Shown here: positions 26,199 through 34,754 of the stretch, one piece after another
Layout of the letters: every line of letters begins with the position of its first letter
Numbering within the stretch: the stretch's first letter is position 1
From: Flavobacteriales bacterium
Lineage (GTDB): Bacteria; Bacteroidota; Bacteroidia; Flavobacteriales; Flavobacteriaceae
NCBI GenBank assembly: GCA_003331305.1
Contig: QOQB01000006.1
Location: 1-64,000, forward strand
Direction: 5' to 3'
Length of the DNA: 64,000 bases
Notes under the pieces: generated by a model
Databases searched by the model: none
What the model was told of the DNA's origin: nothing
Seen by the model: the letters and a program-made list of their open reading frames with translations, nothing else
Made by a program: the position numbers and the translations under genes

Positions 26199-27128
26199 GT
26201 GAAAGGTTCACTTTTTTACGCTAAGATTTTGCTTTTTGGAGAGTATGGTATCATTAAAAACTCCAAAGGTCTATCTATTCCGTATAACTATTACAAAGGC
26301 GCGCTTCGCATGGAAGACAGCGCTTCTGAAAAAGCAGTTTCCTCCAACAAAAAACTCCGAGAATTTGCGCAACACCTTGCGAGTTTAGATACTGCTTTGG
26401 TACAATTTGAACTGGACAGACTAACTGCTGATATTGAAAAAGGCATGTATTTTGATAGCAGTATTCCTCAGGGTTACGGCGTGGGAAGTAGTGGCGCATT
26501 AGTAGCAGCAATCTACGATCGGTATGCTTTTGAAAAAATTACAGTTTTAGAAAACTTAACCCGATCCAAGCTAATCAAACTCAAAACGATTTTTGCTGCA
26601 ATGGAATCTTTTTTCCATGGCAAATCTTCAGGACTTGATCCGCTGAATAGTTTTTTAAGTCTTCCTATTTTAATTCATTCCAAATCAGATATTGAGCCAA
26701 CTGGAATTCCATCTCAGTCACAACATGGTAAAGCTGCTGTATTTTTATTAGATAGCGGCATGACAAGCGAAACAGCCCCTTTGGTATCTATTTTCTTAGA
26801 CAATTTTGAGGCACCTGCTTTTCGTAAAATGATGAAAGATGAATTTATTGCGATATCCGACCGTTGTATTGAGCATTTTTTAAAAGGGAATATACAATCA
26901 CTTTTTTCAGATGTAAAAAAACTATCTGTAGTGGTTCTTGACCACTTTAGCCCCATGATTCCAAGGCGTTTTCTCAAACTTTGGAAAACGGGCCTAGACA
27001 CAAACGCTTACTACCTAAAACTTTGCGGTTCTGGTGGAGGCGGTTATATTCTTGGTTTCACGCAAGATTTACCAAAGGCAAAAGCACTTCTTTCTGACCA
27101 CAAATTAGAGGTCGTTTATACATTTTAA
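26199..27128 (+). CDS. GHMP kinase, probable mevalonate kinase
   Basis: 309 residues from a GTG at 26199; no ATG is available before the conserved KGSLFYAKILLFGEYGIIK. GHMP motif 1 is that segment, motif 2 is GYGVGSSGALVAAIYDRY, and motif 3 is KLCGSGGGGYILGF. The Ser/Lys layout of a mevalonate kinase fits (KILLFGEYG; FHGKSSGLDPLNSFL). Placement directly after mvaD supports a mevalonate or phosphomevalonate substrate; which of the two cannot be settled from sequence alone. It ends 1 nt before the prenyltransferase gene. Confidence 0.9.
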   Translation: MKGSLFYAKILLFGEYGIIKNSKGLSIPYNYYKGALRMEDSASEKAVSSNKKLREFAQHLASLDTALVQFELDRLTADIEKGMYFDSSIPQGYGVGSSGALVAAIYDRYAFEKITVLENLTRSKLIKLKTIFAAMESFFHGKSSGLDPLNSFLSLPILIHSKSDIEPTGIPSQSQHGKAAVFLLDSGMTSETAPLVSIFLDNFEAPAFRKMMKDEFIAISDRCIEHFLKGNIQSLFSDVKKLSVVVLDHFSPMIPRRFLKLWKTGLDTNAYYLKLCGSGGGGYILGFTQDLPKAKALLSDHKLEVVYTF

Positions 27129-27129
27129 G

Positions 27130-28017
27130 ATGAGTGCCTCGTCCTCACCTACCAGGTTGTTTTTACAAGCAATTGGTTTGTTTTCCTTGGTACGCGGTAT
27201 CAACGTTTCTGTTTTGATGCTGGCCCAGTTGTTAACGTCTGTTTTTATTTTTTCATCATTAGATATTGTTCCTACATTATTGGACTTAAATCTTTGGCTA
27301 ATTGCATTAGCGACAGGATTTAGCGTTTCGGGCGGCTATATTTTTAATGCCTTCTTCGACGAAGAAAAAGATTTGATTAATCGCCCTGAAAAAACCCTTT
27401 TAGAGCGTCATATCTCTGCAAAAACCAAACTAGGGGTATATTTTTCTTGTTCCATTTTAGCCTTATTGGCGGCAAGTTATGTTTCGTTTCGCGCTGTTTT
27501 ATTTTTTACATCATACATGGTTGCCATGTTTCTGTATTCCTCTTTATTAAAACGCGATCTTTGGTTTGGAACCCTTACCAGTACCTTGCTTACGGTTTTG
27601 CCATTCTTTGCCATTACAGTGTATTACAAAAATTTTTCACTAGAAATTTTAACGCATGCCGCTTATTTATACACGCTTATAAGCATACGAGAGTTTGTAA
27701 AGGATCTGCATAATATTAAGGGAGATATGGCGCAGAATTACAAAACTTTTCCAGTGGTTTGGGGAGAAAAAAAAACCAAACAACTGATTAGTGTCCTTAT
27801 TTCTTGTGCTCTTTTGGTTATTGTACTCTTAAGTGCCTTTTTTGAATTAAATGCCATGGGGTATTACTTTGTTGCAGCTGCCCTTTTTCTGATGCTTCTT
27901 TGGGTGTTGCTTTGGCGTGTCCAAACTACGCGGCACATGGGATTACTGCTTCAATTTGTGCGGCTAATTATTTTGTTGGGTATAATAAGTTTACCTTTAT
28001 TACGCTTAACCGCTTAG
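27130..28017 (+). CDS. UbiA-family prenyltransferase (geranylgeranylglycerol-phosphate geranylgeranyltransferase-like)
   Basis: 295 residues with eight or nine membrane helices. The first Asp-rich motif is NAFFDEEKDLINRPEK (NxxxDxxxD) after helix 2, and the second is REFVKDLHNIKGDM around residue 192, both required for the Mg-prenyl diphosphate site. UbiA enzymes attach prenyl chains to aromatic or glycerol-phosphate acceptors. Flavobacterial members next to mvaD are commonly annotated as the archaeal-type glycerol ether enzyme, but the acceptor is not proven. It is the third gene of the mevalonate operon. Confidence 0.88.
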   Translation: MSASSSPTRLFLQAIGLFSLVRGINVSVLMLAQLLTSVFIFSSLDIVPTLLDLNLWLIALATGFSVSGGYIFNAFFDEEKDLINRPEKTLLERHISAKTKLGVYFSCSILALLAASYVSFRAVLFFTSYMVAMFLYSSLLKRDLWFGTLTSTLLTVLPFFAITVYYKNFSLEILTHAAYLYTLISIREFVKDLHNIKGDMAQNYKTFPVVWGEKKTKQLISVLISCALLVIVLLSAFFELNAMGYYFVAAALFLMLLWVLLWRVQTTRHMGLLLQFVRLIILLGIISLPLLRLTA

Positions 28018-28023
28018 GCTTCT

Positions 28024-28031
28024 TACTTTTG
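28024..28031 (+). promoter_or_regulatory. -7 promoter element of rluB
   Basis: TACTTTTG matches TAnnTTTG, 46 nt before the rluB ATG. It gives rluB its own promoter after the prenyltransferase gene. Confidence 0.45.
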
Positions 28032-28077
28032 CACATCCGTTTGAGCATCTGCAATTAACGGCGGAAATATAAATTCG

Positions 28078-28815
28078 ATGAAAAAAGAAAATTCAAAAAA
28101 ACCTCAAGAGGGTATTCGGTTAAATAAGTTTATTGCCCATGCGGGGATATGCTCACGTCGTGAGGCGGATATGCATATTACGCTGGGGTCTGTTAAGGTT
28201 AATAATAAAGTCATGACGGAACTCGGTTATAAAGTAAAGCCTACCGATGTGGTACACTTTGACGGTCAGAAGCTTCAAGCCGAAAAACCTGAATACGTTT
28301 TGCTGAATAAACCCAAAGGGTTTATTACCACCACCCGCGATGAAAAAGCCCGCAGAACAGTGATGGATTTGATCTCAAATGCAACCAAATCACGTATAGT
28401 TCCAGTGGGAAGACTTGATCGTCCAACTACGGGACTGCTTCTTTTTACGAACGATGGCGATTTAGCAAAAAAGCTCACACATCCAAGTACAGGAGTTAAA
28501 AAATTGTATCATGTTGTACTTGACAAAACAGTAAGCGGACAACATTTACAACAGATTAAAAGTGGTATGACCCTTGATGATGGCACCATAAAAGCCGATG
28601 AGGTGAGTTTTGTACATGGCGCTTCAAAAAGAGAGGTGGGCATCGAGCTTCATTCGGGCAGAAACCGCATTGTTCGTCGCATTTTTGAACATTTGGGCTA
28701 TGAAGTAATTTCGCTCGACAGGGTATTATTTGCAGGCTTAACCAAAAAAGATCTACCTAGAGGACATTGGCGACATTTGACACAAATTGAAGTACAGCAA
28801 TTGAAAATGTTATAG
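28078..28815 (+). CDS. rluB: Ribosomal large-subunit pseudouridine synthase (RluB/RsuA family)
   Basis: 245 residues. The N-terminal S4 RNA-binding domain (about 15-70, IRLNKFIAHAGICSRREAD) is followed by the RsuA-type catalytic domain with VGRLDRPTTGLLLFTNDGDLA, where the Asp of GRLD is the nucleophile. The C-terminal motif HSGRNRIVRRIFEHLGYEV fits RluB or a close paralogue, so a 23S rRNA target is probable. It ends 1 nt before the stop of the convergent glycosyltransferase. Confidence 0.93.
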   Translation: MKKENSKKPQEGIRLNKFIAHAGICSRREADMHITLGSVKVNNKVMTELGYKVKPTDVVHFDGQKLQAEKPEYVLLNKPKGFITTTRDEKARRTVMDLISNATKSRIVPVGRLDRPTTGLLLFTNDGDLAKKLTHPSTGVKKLYHVVLDKTVSGQHLQQIKSGMTLDDGTIKADEVSFVHGASKREVGIELHSGRNRIVRRIFEHLGYEVISLDRVLFAGLTKKDLPRGHWRHLTQIEVQQLKML

Positions 28816-28816
28816 T

Positions 28817-30331
28817 TTACATCTTGCTTTTTATAGAGCTGTATGCTACAAAACCAAAACCTATAAAAAGCAGTAAGTGAAAGGGAAATAGTCCAAAATC
28901 TCCTTCTGTTCCAACAAAAAAGGCACTTGTCATCCCAAAAAGAAAATACACCATTAAAAAGCTCTCCAACAGGGTGTTTTTAGAGATGTTTTTTTGAAGG
29001 TATTTATTGGATTTAAAATTGTCTTTAAACTTAGATAGGTTAAATTTTGGTGTGCGAACAAATTCACTACGTTTACCACGGTGACCCTCTAGTACTGCTT
29101 TGGAATTATGCACTGAAAACCCCATAGCAATAGCATAAAATGTAACAAAGTTTTTACTAAACTCTATAAAGTTTATAAAACCACTTCCGTGGATTCGTTT
29201 ATAGGTAAACCAATAACATACAAAGAAGATAACTGTGCTAATAATAAACAAACTTGTGATGTTAAAAAACCAACTAAAATGTCCCCATTCATTTTTAATA
29301 TACAACATAGGTATGCTCAAAATTGCTAGCGTGAGCACAGATAAAAACATGCTGCTGTTTAGTAAGTGCATGATGGCGTGAAGTCGTGTTTTTAAACCAA
29401 GATTAGGTGTTCGGAATACTTTACCAATCATTTTTTGGAAATTTTCTGCTCCGCCTTTGTTCCATCTAAACTGTTGCGATCGGATGGCGCTGATGACAAC
29501 GGGGAGTTCAGCAGGCGTTTCAACATCTTCCAAATACTTAAATTTCCAGCCTTTTAACTGTGCTCGGTAGCTAAGGTCAAGGTCTTCCGTCAAGGTGTCT
29601 CCTTCCCAGTTTCCCGCATCTTCGATACAGGCCTTGCGCCAAACACCTGCTGTTCCGTTAAAGTTCATAAAATGCCCACCATAATTACGTCCTACCTGCT
29701 CGAGTGTAAAATGCATATCCAGGGCAAAAGCTTGCACTTTAGTCAAAATGGAATAATTCCGATTAATATGACCCCAACGGGTTTGTACTACACCAATTTT
29801 TTCGTTTTTAAAGTAGGGGATGGTTTGCAAAAGCCAGTCTTTTTTAGGTGTAAAATCCGCATCAAAAATGGCAACAAATTCCCCTTTGGCAGATTTCAAC
29901 CCTTCTTTTAGTGCGCCAGCCTTAAAACCTTCACGATTTGAACGCCGAACATGAATAATGTTGTGCCCTGCAGCGCAGAGAGCGGCAATTTTTTTTGCAG
30001 TAATTAGCACAGACTCGTCTGTAGAGTCGTCTAAAACCTGTACCTCAATTTTTTCTTGTGGGTACTCGATTTCAGACACATAGTCCAATAACCTTTCTAT
30101 CACATATAACTCATTATAAATGGGTAGTTGAATGGTTACAAAAGGTACTTCTTTTGGATTTTTGAGATCAAAAACGGGATCTTGACCAGTTTTATTTTTT
30201 TGACGGATATAGTTAAGCAGTAAACTCAATTGGCTAAGCGCGTACAAAAAAATCAAAATTAGACAGACTGCATACACCACCATAAGTATAATGGATAGGG
30301 GAACTAAAATAGCTGTCCAGTCAAAAGACAT
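28817..30331 (-). CDS. Membrane glycosyltransferase, cellulose synthase-like GT2
   Basis: 504 residues. A membrane helix (about 10-35) precedes a GT2 domain with the processive-synthase motifs: VQVLDDSTDES, the metal site AIFDADFTPK, the acceptor motif TEDLDLSYR, and QQFRWNKGG (QxxRW). Four or five C-terminal helices follow (about 330-500). This is the cellulose synthase-like or glucomannan-type family, which makes a polysaccharide or glycolipid at the inner membrane. No bcsB or other partner is adjacent, so the product is unknown. Confidence 0.92.
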   Translation of the reverse strand: MSFDWTAILVPLSIILMVVYAVCLILIFLYALSQLSLLLNYIRQKNKTGQDPVFDLKNPKEVPFVTIQLPIYNELYVIERLLDYVSEIEYPQEKIEVQVLDDSTDESVLITAKKIAALCAAGHNIIHVRRSNREGFKAGALKEGLKSAKGEFVAIFDADFTPKKDWLLQTIPYFKNEKIGVVQTRWGHINRNYSILTKVQAFALDMHFTLEQVGRNYGGHFMNFNGTAGVWRKACIEDAGNWEGDTLTEDLDLSYRAQLKGWKFKYLEDVETPAELPVVISAIRSQQFRWNKGGAENFQKMIGKVFRTPNLGLKTRLHAIMHLLNSSMFLSVLTLAILSIPMLYIKNEWGHFSWFFNITSLFIISTVIFFVCYWFTYKRIHGSGFINFIEFSKNFVTFYAIAMGFSVHNSKAVLEGHRGKRSEFVRTPKFNLSKFKDNFKSNKYLQKNISKNTLLESFLMVYFLFGMTSAFFVGTEGDFGLFPFHLLLFIGFGFVAYSSIKSKM

Positions 30332-30368
30332 GAGAAACGTTTTTAACGCGTGAGCAATTACGCAGTTG

Positions 30369-30376
30369 CAAATATA
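30369..30376 (-). promoter_or_regulatory. -7 promoter element of the GT2 gene
   Basis: TATATTTG on the minus strand, 37 nt before the start at 30331. Confidence 0.45.
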
Positions 30377-30449
30377 GGGTCTTAGCAGGGGTTTTAAAAG
30401 GTCTTTGTTATCATTAAAAGAATAACATTTAGCACGTTTGTTTTAAAAT

Positions 30450-30481
30450 AAAAACCCCTTCACTAAAGCGAAAGGGTTTTT
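30450..30481 (-). terminator. Rho-independent terminator after tRNA-Phe
   Basis: On the minus strand AAAAACCCTTTC pairs with GAAGGGGTTTTT, one G-T wobble in 12 pairs, with an 8-nt loop and a T-rich tail. It begins just past the 3' end of tRNA-Phe. Confidence 0.8.
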
Positions 30482-30482
30482 G

Positions 30483-30555
30483 TGGTACCTCCAGGAATCG
30501 AACCAGGGACACAAGGATTTTCAGTCCTTTGCTCTACCAACTGAGCTAAGGTACC
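30483..30555 (-). tRNA. tRNA-Phe (GAA)
   Basis: 73-nt cloverleaf on the minus strand. The acceptor stem GGTACCT pairs with AGGTACC, the D-arm is AGCTCAGTTGGTAGAGC, and the anticodon loop CTGAAAA gives anticodon GAA. The T-arm has TTCGATTC, and the discriminator is A. The CCA end is not encoded. A promoter lies 17 nt upstream and a strong terminator follows. Confidence 0.97.
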
Positions 30556-30572
30556 CCGCAAATTTGCAGGCA

Positions 30573-30602
30573 CAAATATACTCCCTTTCCCACAATTGAC
30601 AA
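30573..30602 (-). promoter_or_regulatory. Promoter of tRNA-Phe
   Basis: On the minus strand TTG (30602-30600), a 19-nt spacer, then TATATTTG (30580-30573), 17 nt before the tRNA. A full two-part match. Confidence 0.65.
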
Positions 30603-30622
30603 GAGGCTTGAAAAAAAACTTC

Positions 30623-30630
30623 TACTTTTG
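30623..30630 (+). promoter_or_regulatory. -7 promoter element of coaX
   Basis: TACTTTTG matches TAnnTTTG and ends 6 nt before the coaX ATG at 30637. Confidence 0.5.
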
Positions 30631-30636
30631 CTGGCA

Positions 30637-31383
30637 ATGAGAAATAATAGTAATCATTTGGTGTTAGATGTTGGCAATACGCATATCAAATACGGCTATT
30701 TTGAAAATGACAGATTAGATAAATCAGGTGTATGCACGCTGTGGACAGAAGCACAATGGCATACATTTCACCAACAAAACCCTTTTGAATCTGTTTTGGT
30801 GGGAGCGGTTGGAAACGCAACAAAGCCTCTGCTTGCCAAAATACCAAAATCATGTTCCATTCATATAGTTGACAATACAACCAATTATCCTTTCACTTCC
30901 GTATATGATAACATGCAAGACCTAGGGGTGGATCGTAAAGCGGCATTAGCAGGCGCATTAAAAACTCACCCAAATACAACTGTATTGATTATAGATGCAG
31001 GGAGCTGTATTACTTACGACTATATGAACTCAAATGCGATGCATCTTGGAGGTGCGATTTCGCCAGGAAGAGCCATGCGTTATCACGCAATGCATTTGTT
31101 TACTAACCAATTACCTCATTTAACTCCTACAGAAAAAATACCCACTATTGGCACTTCAACAAAAAGTAGCATGGAATTGGGAGTAGAATTAAGTGTTATT
31201 GCTGAAATTAAAGAGCATATTACCGCTTTTGCCCAGGAGTATGGTAATTTTACCATAATTTTAACAGGTGGCGACGCTAAATTCTTGAATAAAAAGATAA
31301 AAAATCCCATATTTGCGGTCGCAGATTTGACCCTTATAGGACTTTACCACCTACTGATGTTTAATTCATTTCATGAAAAGTAA
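30637..31383 (+). CDS. coaX: Type III pantothenate kinase
   Basis: 248 residues from the ATG at 30637; the in-frame TTG at 30628 lies within the promoter element. The type III signatures are LVLDVGNTHIKYGYF (phosphate loop), DLGVDRKAALAGAL, IIDAGSCITYDY and GGAISPGRAMRYHAMH. It phosphorylates pantothenate, the first step of coenzyme A synthesis. It opens a conserved flavobacterial block and overlaps the next gene by 11 nt. Confidence 0.96.
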   Translation: MRNNSNHLVLDVGNTHIKYGYFENDRLDKSGVCTLWTEAQWHTFHQQNPFESVLVGAVGNATKPLLAKIPKSCSIHIVDNTTNYPFTSVYDNMQDLGVDRKAALAGALKTHPNTTVLIIDAGSCITYDYMNSNAMHLGGAISPGRAMRYHAMHLFTNQLPHLTPTEKIPTIGTSTKSSMELGVELSVIAEIKEHITAFAQEYGNFTIILTGGDAKFLNKKIKNPIFAVADLTLIGLYHLLMFNSFHEK

Positions 31384-32617
31384 TTTTCTCATTCTTATAC
31401 TAGTTGTTGTTAGCTCGTATACACTCGCACAAAACGCAACGCTATCTCCGTATTCATATTACGGTATCGGGCAACCCGTCCCTACAAGAACGGCAGAAAA
31501 CAACGCTATGGGTGGTGTTACTGTCTATGCCGATAGTACGCAATTTAGCCTTGATAACCCTGCTACTCTTGGTAAGCTTAGATTTGTGCAATATCGAATA
31601 GGCGCAAACTACAATTCAACGCTGCAACACTCATCCTCTGTTACATCATCTACGGCAACTTCATCGCTTAACTATCTAGCTCTTAGTGTACCTACCAAAT
31701 ATTTTGCGTTTAGTTTTGGGCTTAAACCCAAGTCTTCAACGGGTTATAGAATTACAAACACAGGCGAGCTAAATGGATTAGAGTATCAGAACATATTTGA
31801 GGGAACTGGAGGCGTTAATAGTACTTTTTTAGGCCTTGCCGCGAATCCGATTGATGGGCTGAGTTTAGGCGTTAGTGTATTGTATAATTTTGGATACAAT
31901 GAAAAAAGATTCAATGAAGCGATAGTTGGAATACAAAATAGCACACAGGTAATTACTCGTTCTGAATTTAGCGGTGTTCATTACGCCTTTGGGCTGCATT
32001 TCAATCGGAACATTTTTTCTGATTATACACTTCAATTTTCAGCAACTATCACACCAAAATCGTCTCTTGAAAGTCAAAACTCGAAAATAATATCTGCCAT
32101 TTCAAACGGAAGTACTATTGTAGAGCAAGAACAACTAGATTTGGATAATATGGCCACCACGACTAATAAACTTGCAGCTGAAACATCCATTGGTCTTGGT
32201 ATAGGAAAATCACAACATTGGTTTGTTGGAGCTACATACGTGACGGCTGATCAGGGCATAACAAGCCCTTTTGAAAACAATTTAGATGCAAATTTTGTTG
32301 CTGCCTCAAGGATATCTGTTGGAGGATTTTACATTCCTAAATATGATTCCTTTACTAATTACTTAAGTCGAGTAGTATATCGAGTTGGAGCACGCTGGGA
32401 ACATACAGGTATGGAAGTGAAAAGTCGGGCAGTGAAGGACTTTGGCATAACCTTTGGAATTGGATTACCCATGAATGTATTATCAAAAGTGAATATCGGC
32501 GTGGAAATCGGCCAAAAGGGAACGACAGACGCAGGTTTACTAAAAGAAAATTACACAAATATTATGCTTGGTTTTTCACTAAGCGATGTTTGGTTTATAA
32601 AGAGAAAATACGATTAA
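31373..32617 (+). CDS. Outer-membrane beta-barrel protein
   Basis: 414 residues with a signal peptide (LILILVVVSSYTLAQ, cleavage after about residue 20). The mature N-terminus NATLSPYSYYGIGQPVPTRT and the later alternation of short strands fit a FadL-like outer-membrane porin family. This family follows coaX in Bacteroidota and its function is unknown. It overlaps coaX by 11 nt and is followed 10 nt later by the TPR gene, all within one presumed operon. Confidence 0.85.
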   Translation: MKSNFLILILVVVSSYTLAQNATLSPYSYYGIGQPVPTRTAENNAMGGVTVYADSTQFSLDNPATLGKLRFVQYRIGANYNSTLQHSSSVTSSTATSSLNYLALSVPTKYFAFSFGLKPKSSTGYRITNTGELNGLEYQNIFEGTGGVNSTFLGLAANPIDGLSLGVSVLYNFGYNEKRFNEAIVGIQNSTQVITRSEFSGVHYAFGLHFNRNIFSDYTLQFSATITPKSSLESQNSKIISAISNGSTIVEQEQLDLDNMATTTNKLAAETSIGLGIGKSQHWFVGATYVTADQGITSPFENNLDANFVAASRISVGGFYIPKYDSFTNYLSRVVYRVGARWEHTGMEVKSRAVKDFGITFGIGLPMNVLSKVNIGVEIGQKGTTDAGLLKENYTNIMLGFSLSDVWFIKRKYD

Positions 32618-32627
32618 AAGTAAAATT

Positions 32628-34004
32628 ATGAGAATCACGTTGTTTTTTTTGGTGTTAAGCATTGGATTAGGCGCAAGCGCACAGGATGATAAAAGCTCTT
32701 GTCCAGGTAATTTATCCATTTTTGCTGAGTTTGCAAAAGTGAAAAATTACGATTCGGCATACCAGCCTTGGAAACAAGTACGTACCATTTGCCCAGAACT
32801 CAATGTGGCAACTTTTAAGTACGGAGAGCGCATCTTAGCACATAAAATCAAAAATGCTACTGAGGATAAAGCTGTTTATCAACAAGAACTTATAGCGCTA
32901 TATGATGACTGGATTACCTATTTCCCAACAACAAAAAGAGGGGCTAGCGAAGTGGGGAAAATCCTCTCCTCAAAAGCACAGGCACTGGTTGACTACAAAT
33001 TGGGAACAACCCAAGAAGCATTTGATACGTTTAATCAAGCTTTTACGCAAGATGCGGCGAGCTTCACTAGCCCAAAGCGCTTGTATACTTTTTTTAAAAC
33101 AAGCTATCAGTTGTATAAAGAAGGAAATCAATCTACGGAAGAGTTATTTAATAAATACGAAGAAATATCTGAAAAATTTGAGTTGGAACAGACAAACTTA
33201 GCACGAAAGCTCGATGTGATATTAAAGAAGGAAGACGCTGGGGAACCTGTAACTTCTCGAGAACAACGCAATAAGCGGGTTTACGAAACCAATGTGTTGG
33301 CGTTTTCTACTTATGCAGGTAATTTAGAAGCGATGATTTCTAAGGAATCAAGCTGTGAAAATTTAATTCCATTGTATCGCAAAAACTTTGAAGTAAACAA
33401 AACGAATAGCGTATGGCTAAATCGCGCGGCAAGCAGAATGGATGCCAAAGAATGTTCAGACGATCCACTTTTTGTTGATTTGGTAGAGGCGCTTCACGGC
33501 ATTAACCCCTCTGCAAACTCTGCGTATTATTTAGGCTTACTTAAAGATAAAGCTGGAGATAGTCAAGGTGCATTGGCATATTACGAAGAGTCGTTGACAC
33601 TTGAGCAAGACCAATACCGAAAGGCTACTATTTTGTACAAAATTGCAGTAAAGTTTAAAACTAGAGGGTTGAAAAGCAAGGCGCGCACTTATGCGCTCAG
33701 AGCATTAAAAAACCAACCATCTATGGGTAAGGCGTATATGCTTATTGCCAACCTGTATGCTTCAAGCGCTAACAAGTGTGGTGCTACGCAGTTTGAAAAA
33801 CGTGCCGTATATTGGTTAGCGGCAAAAACGGCTCGCCGTGCAGCTTCTGTTGACCCTGGAGTAAAGAAAACAGCACTTAAAATGGCGGCAAGCTATAGCG
33901 GTAGAGCTCCTAGTAAAACAGATATTTTCACCGAGGGCAATTCTGGCCAAACCATCCGTTTTACATGCTGGATTAATGATAGTGTAATTGTTCCGGAGCT
34001 GTAG
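32628..34004 (+). CDS. Periplasmic tetratricopeptide-repeat protein
   Basis: 458 residues with a signal peptide (FFLVLSIGLGASAQ). Helical repeats resembling TPRs run through the C-terminal half, for example PSANSAYYLGLLKDKAGDSQ and ALAYYEESLTLEQDQYRKAT at about residues 290-330. A cysteine-containing segment (SCENLIPLYRKNFE) separates them from the N-terminal region. The role is unknown, but the fixed place between the barrel protein and lptC suggests envelope assembly. LptC starts 1 nt after its stop. Confidence 0.85.
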   Translation: MRITLFFLVLSIGLGASAQDDKSSCPGNLSIFAEFAKVKNYDSAYQPWKQVRTICPELNVATFKYGERILAHKIKNATEDKAVYQQELIALYDDWITYFPTTKRGASEVGKILSSKAQALVDYKLGTTQEAFDTFNQAFTQDAASFTSPKRLYTFFKTSYQLYKEGNQSTEELFNKYEEISEKFELEQTNLARKLDVILKKEDAGEPVTSREQRNKRVYETNVLAFSTYAGNLEAMISKESSCENLIPLYRKNFEVNKTNSVWLNRAASRMDAKECSDDPLFVDLVEALHGINPSANSAYYLGLLKDKAGDSQGALAYYEESLTLEQDQYRKATILYKIAVKFKTRGLKSKARTYALRALKNQPSMGKAYMLIANLYASSANKCGATQFEKRAVYWLAAKTARRAASVDPGVKKTALKMAASYSGRAPSKTDIFTEGNSGQTIRFTCWINDSVIVPEL

Positions 34005-34005
34005 T

Positions 34006-34560
34006 ATGCAACAACTTGCTTTGTTCAAAAAAATCATGTTTGCACTATTGGCGTTTGCCATCTGTTCATGTAAAAATAATTTTGAACAAGTAAAGCAACT
34101 CAATCAATTTGATGCGCTCCCAGTAGGAGAAGCGGACACAATACGTGTCGTATATACAGATTCAGCGCAAACCCTGGCCATTCTAACAGCACCTAAAAAC
34201 TTGGACTATACCAATCAATCATTTCCGTATTCTGAGTTTCCCACTGGCGTTGAGGTGGTGTTTTATGATGAAAACAACAAGGAAACTTTTGTGAAAGCGG
34301 ATTATGGGATTTTCTATAAACGAACCAGTTTGGTGGACTTACGCGGCAATGTACAGATTACTACTCCGGAAGGAGCTGACTTGCGTACTTCTCAACTTTA
34401 TTGGGATGTTGACAGAGAATGGGTTTTTACACAAGAAAACTTTAACTTTAAAAACAAAGATTATGACATTGCAGCGCGCGTATTAGACGCTAGTAGGTCG
34501 TTTGATAAAATAACCACAGGGCCACTAATTGGAAGTGTTGCCGTAGAAGAAGAATTATGA
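34006..34560 (+). CDS. lptC: LPS export protein LptC (lipoprotein form)
   Basis: 184 residues from the ATG at 34006. Instead of a membrane helix only, it has a lipobox (AFAICSC). The body is a beta-jellyroll of the LptC family (GVEVVFYDENNKETFVKADY, then VDLRGNVQITTPEGADLRT). LptC passes lipopolysaccharide from LptBFG to LptA across the periplasm. It overlaps the next small gene by 4 nt. Confidence 0.88.
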   Translation: MQQLALFKKIMFALLAFAICSCKNNFEQVKQLNQFDALPVGEADTIRVVYTDSAQTLAILTAPKNLDYTNQSFPYSEFPTGVEVVFYDENNKETFVKADYGIFYKRTSLVDLRGNVQITTPEGADLRTSQLYWDVDREWVFTQENFNFKNKDYDIAARVLDASRSFDKITTGPLIGSVAVEEEL

Positions 34561-34751
34561 TAAGATTTTACCGAGTTTCCGAAATTATTTACCTTGCCTT
34601 TGGGGTGTTATTTTTATTTAGAGCGTTTTACTTTTACGGAGACGCAGAATCGAGAACTACACTCGATATTGTCATTGCAGTTGTTGCTTTTTTGATGTTC
34701 TATATCAGAAGAAGATACCGTAAAAAATTGGAAAAGCGTAAGCAACCCTAA
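34557..34751 (+). CDS. Small two-helix membrane protein
   Basis: 64 residues with two predicted helices (about 8-25 and 38-54) and a basic tail (RRRYRKKLEKRK). It overlaps lptC by 4 nt and sits 3 nt before the CorC-like gene, a position kept in flavobacteria. Function unknown. Confidence 0.75.
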   Translation: MIRFYRVSEIIYLAFGVLFLFRAFYFYGDAESRTTLDIVIAVVAFLMFYIRRRYRKKLEKRKQP

Positions 34752-34754
34752 ACC

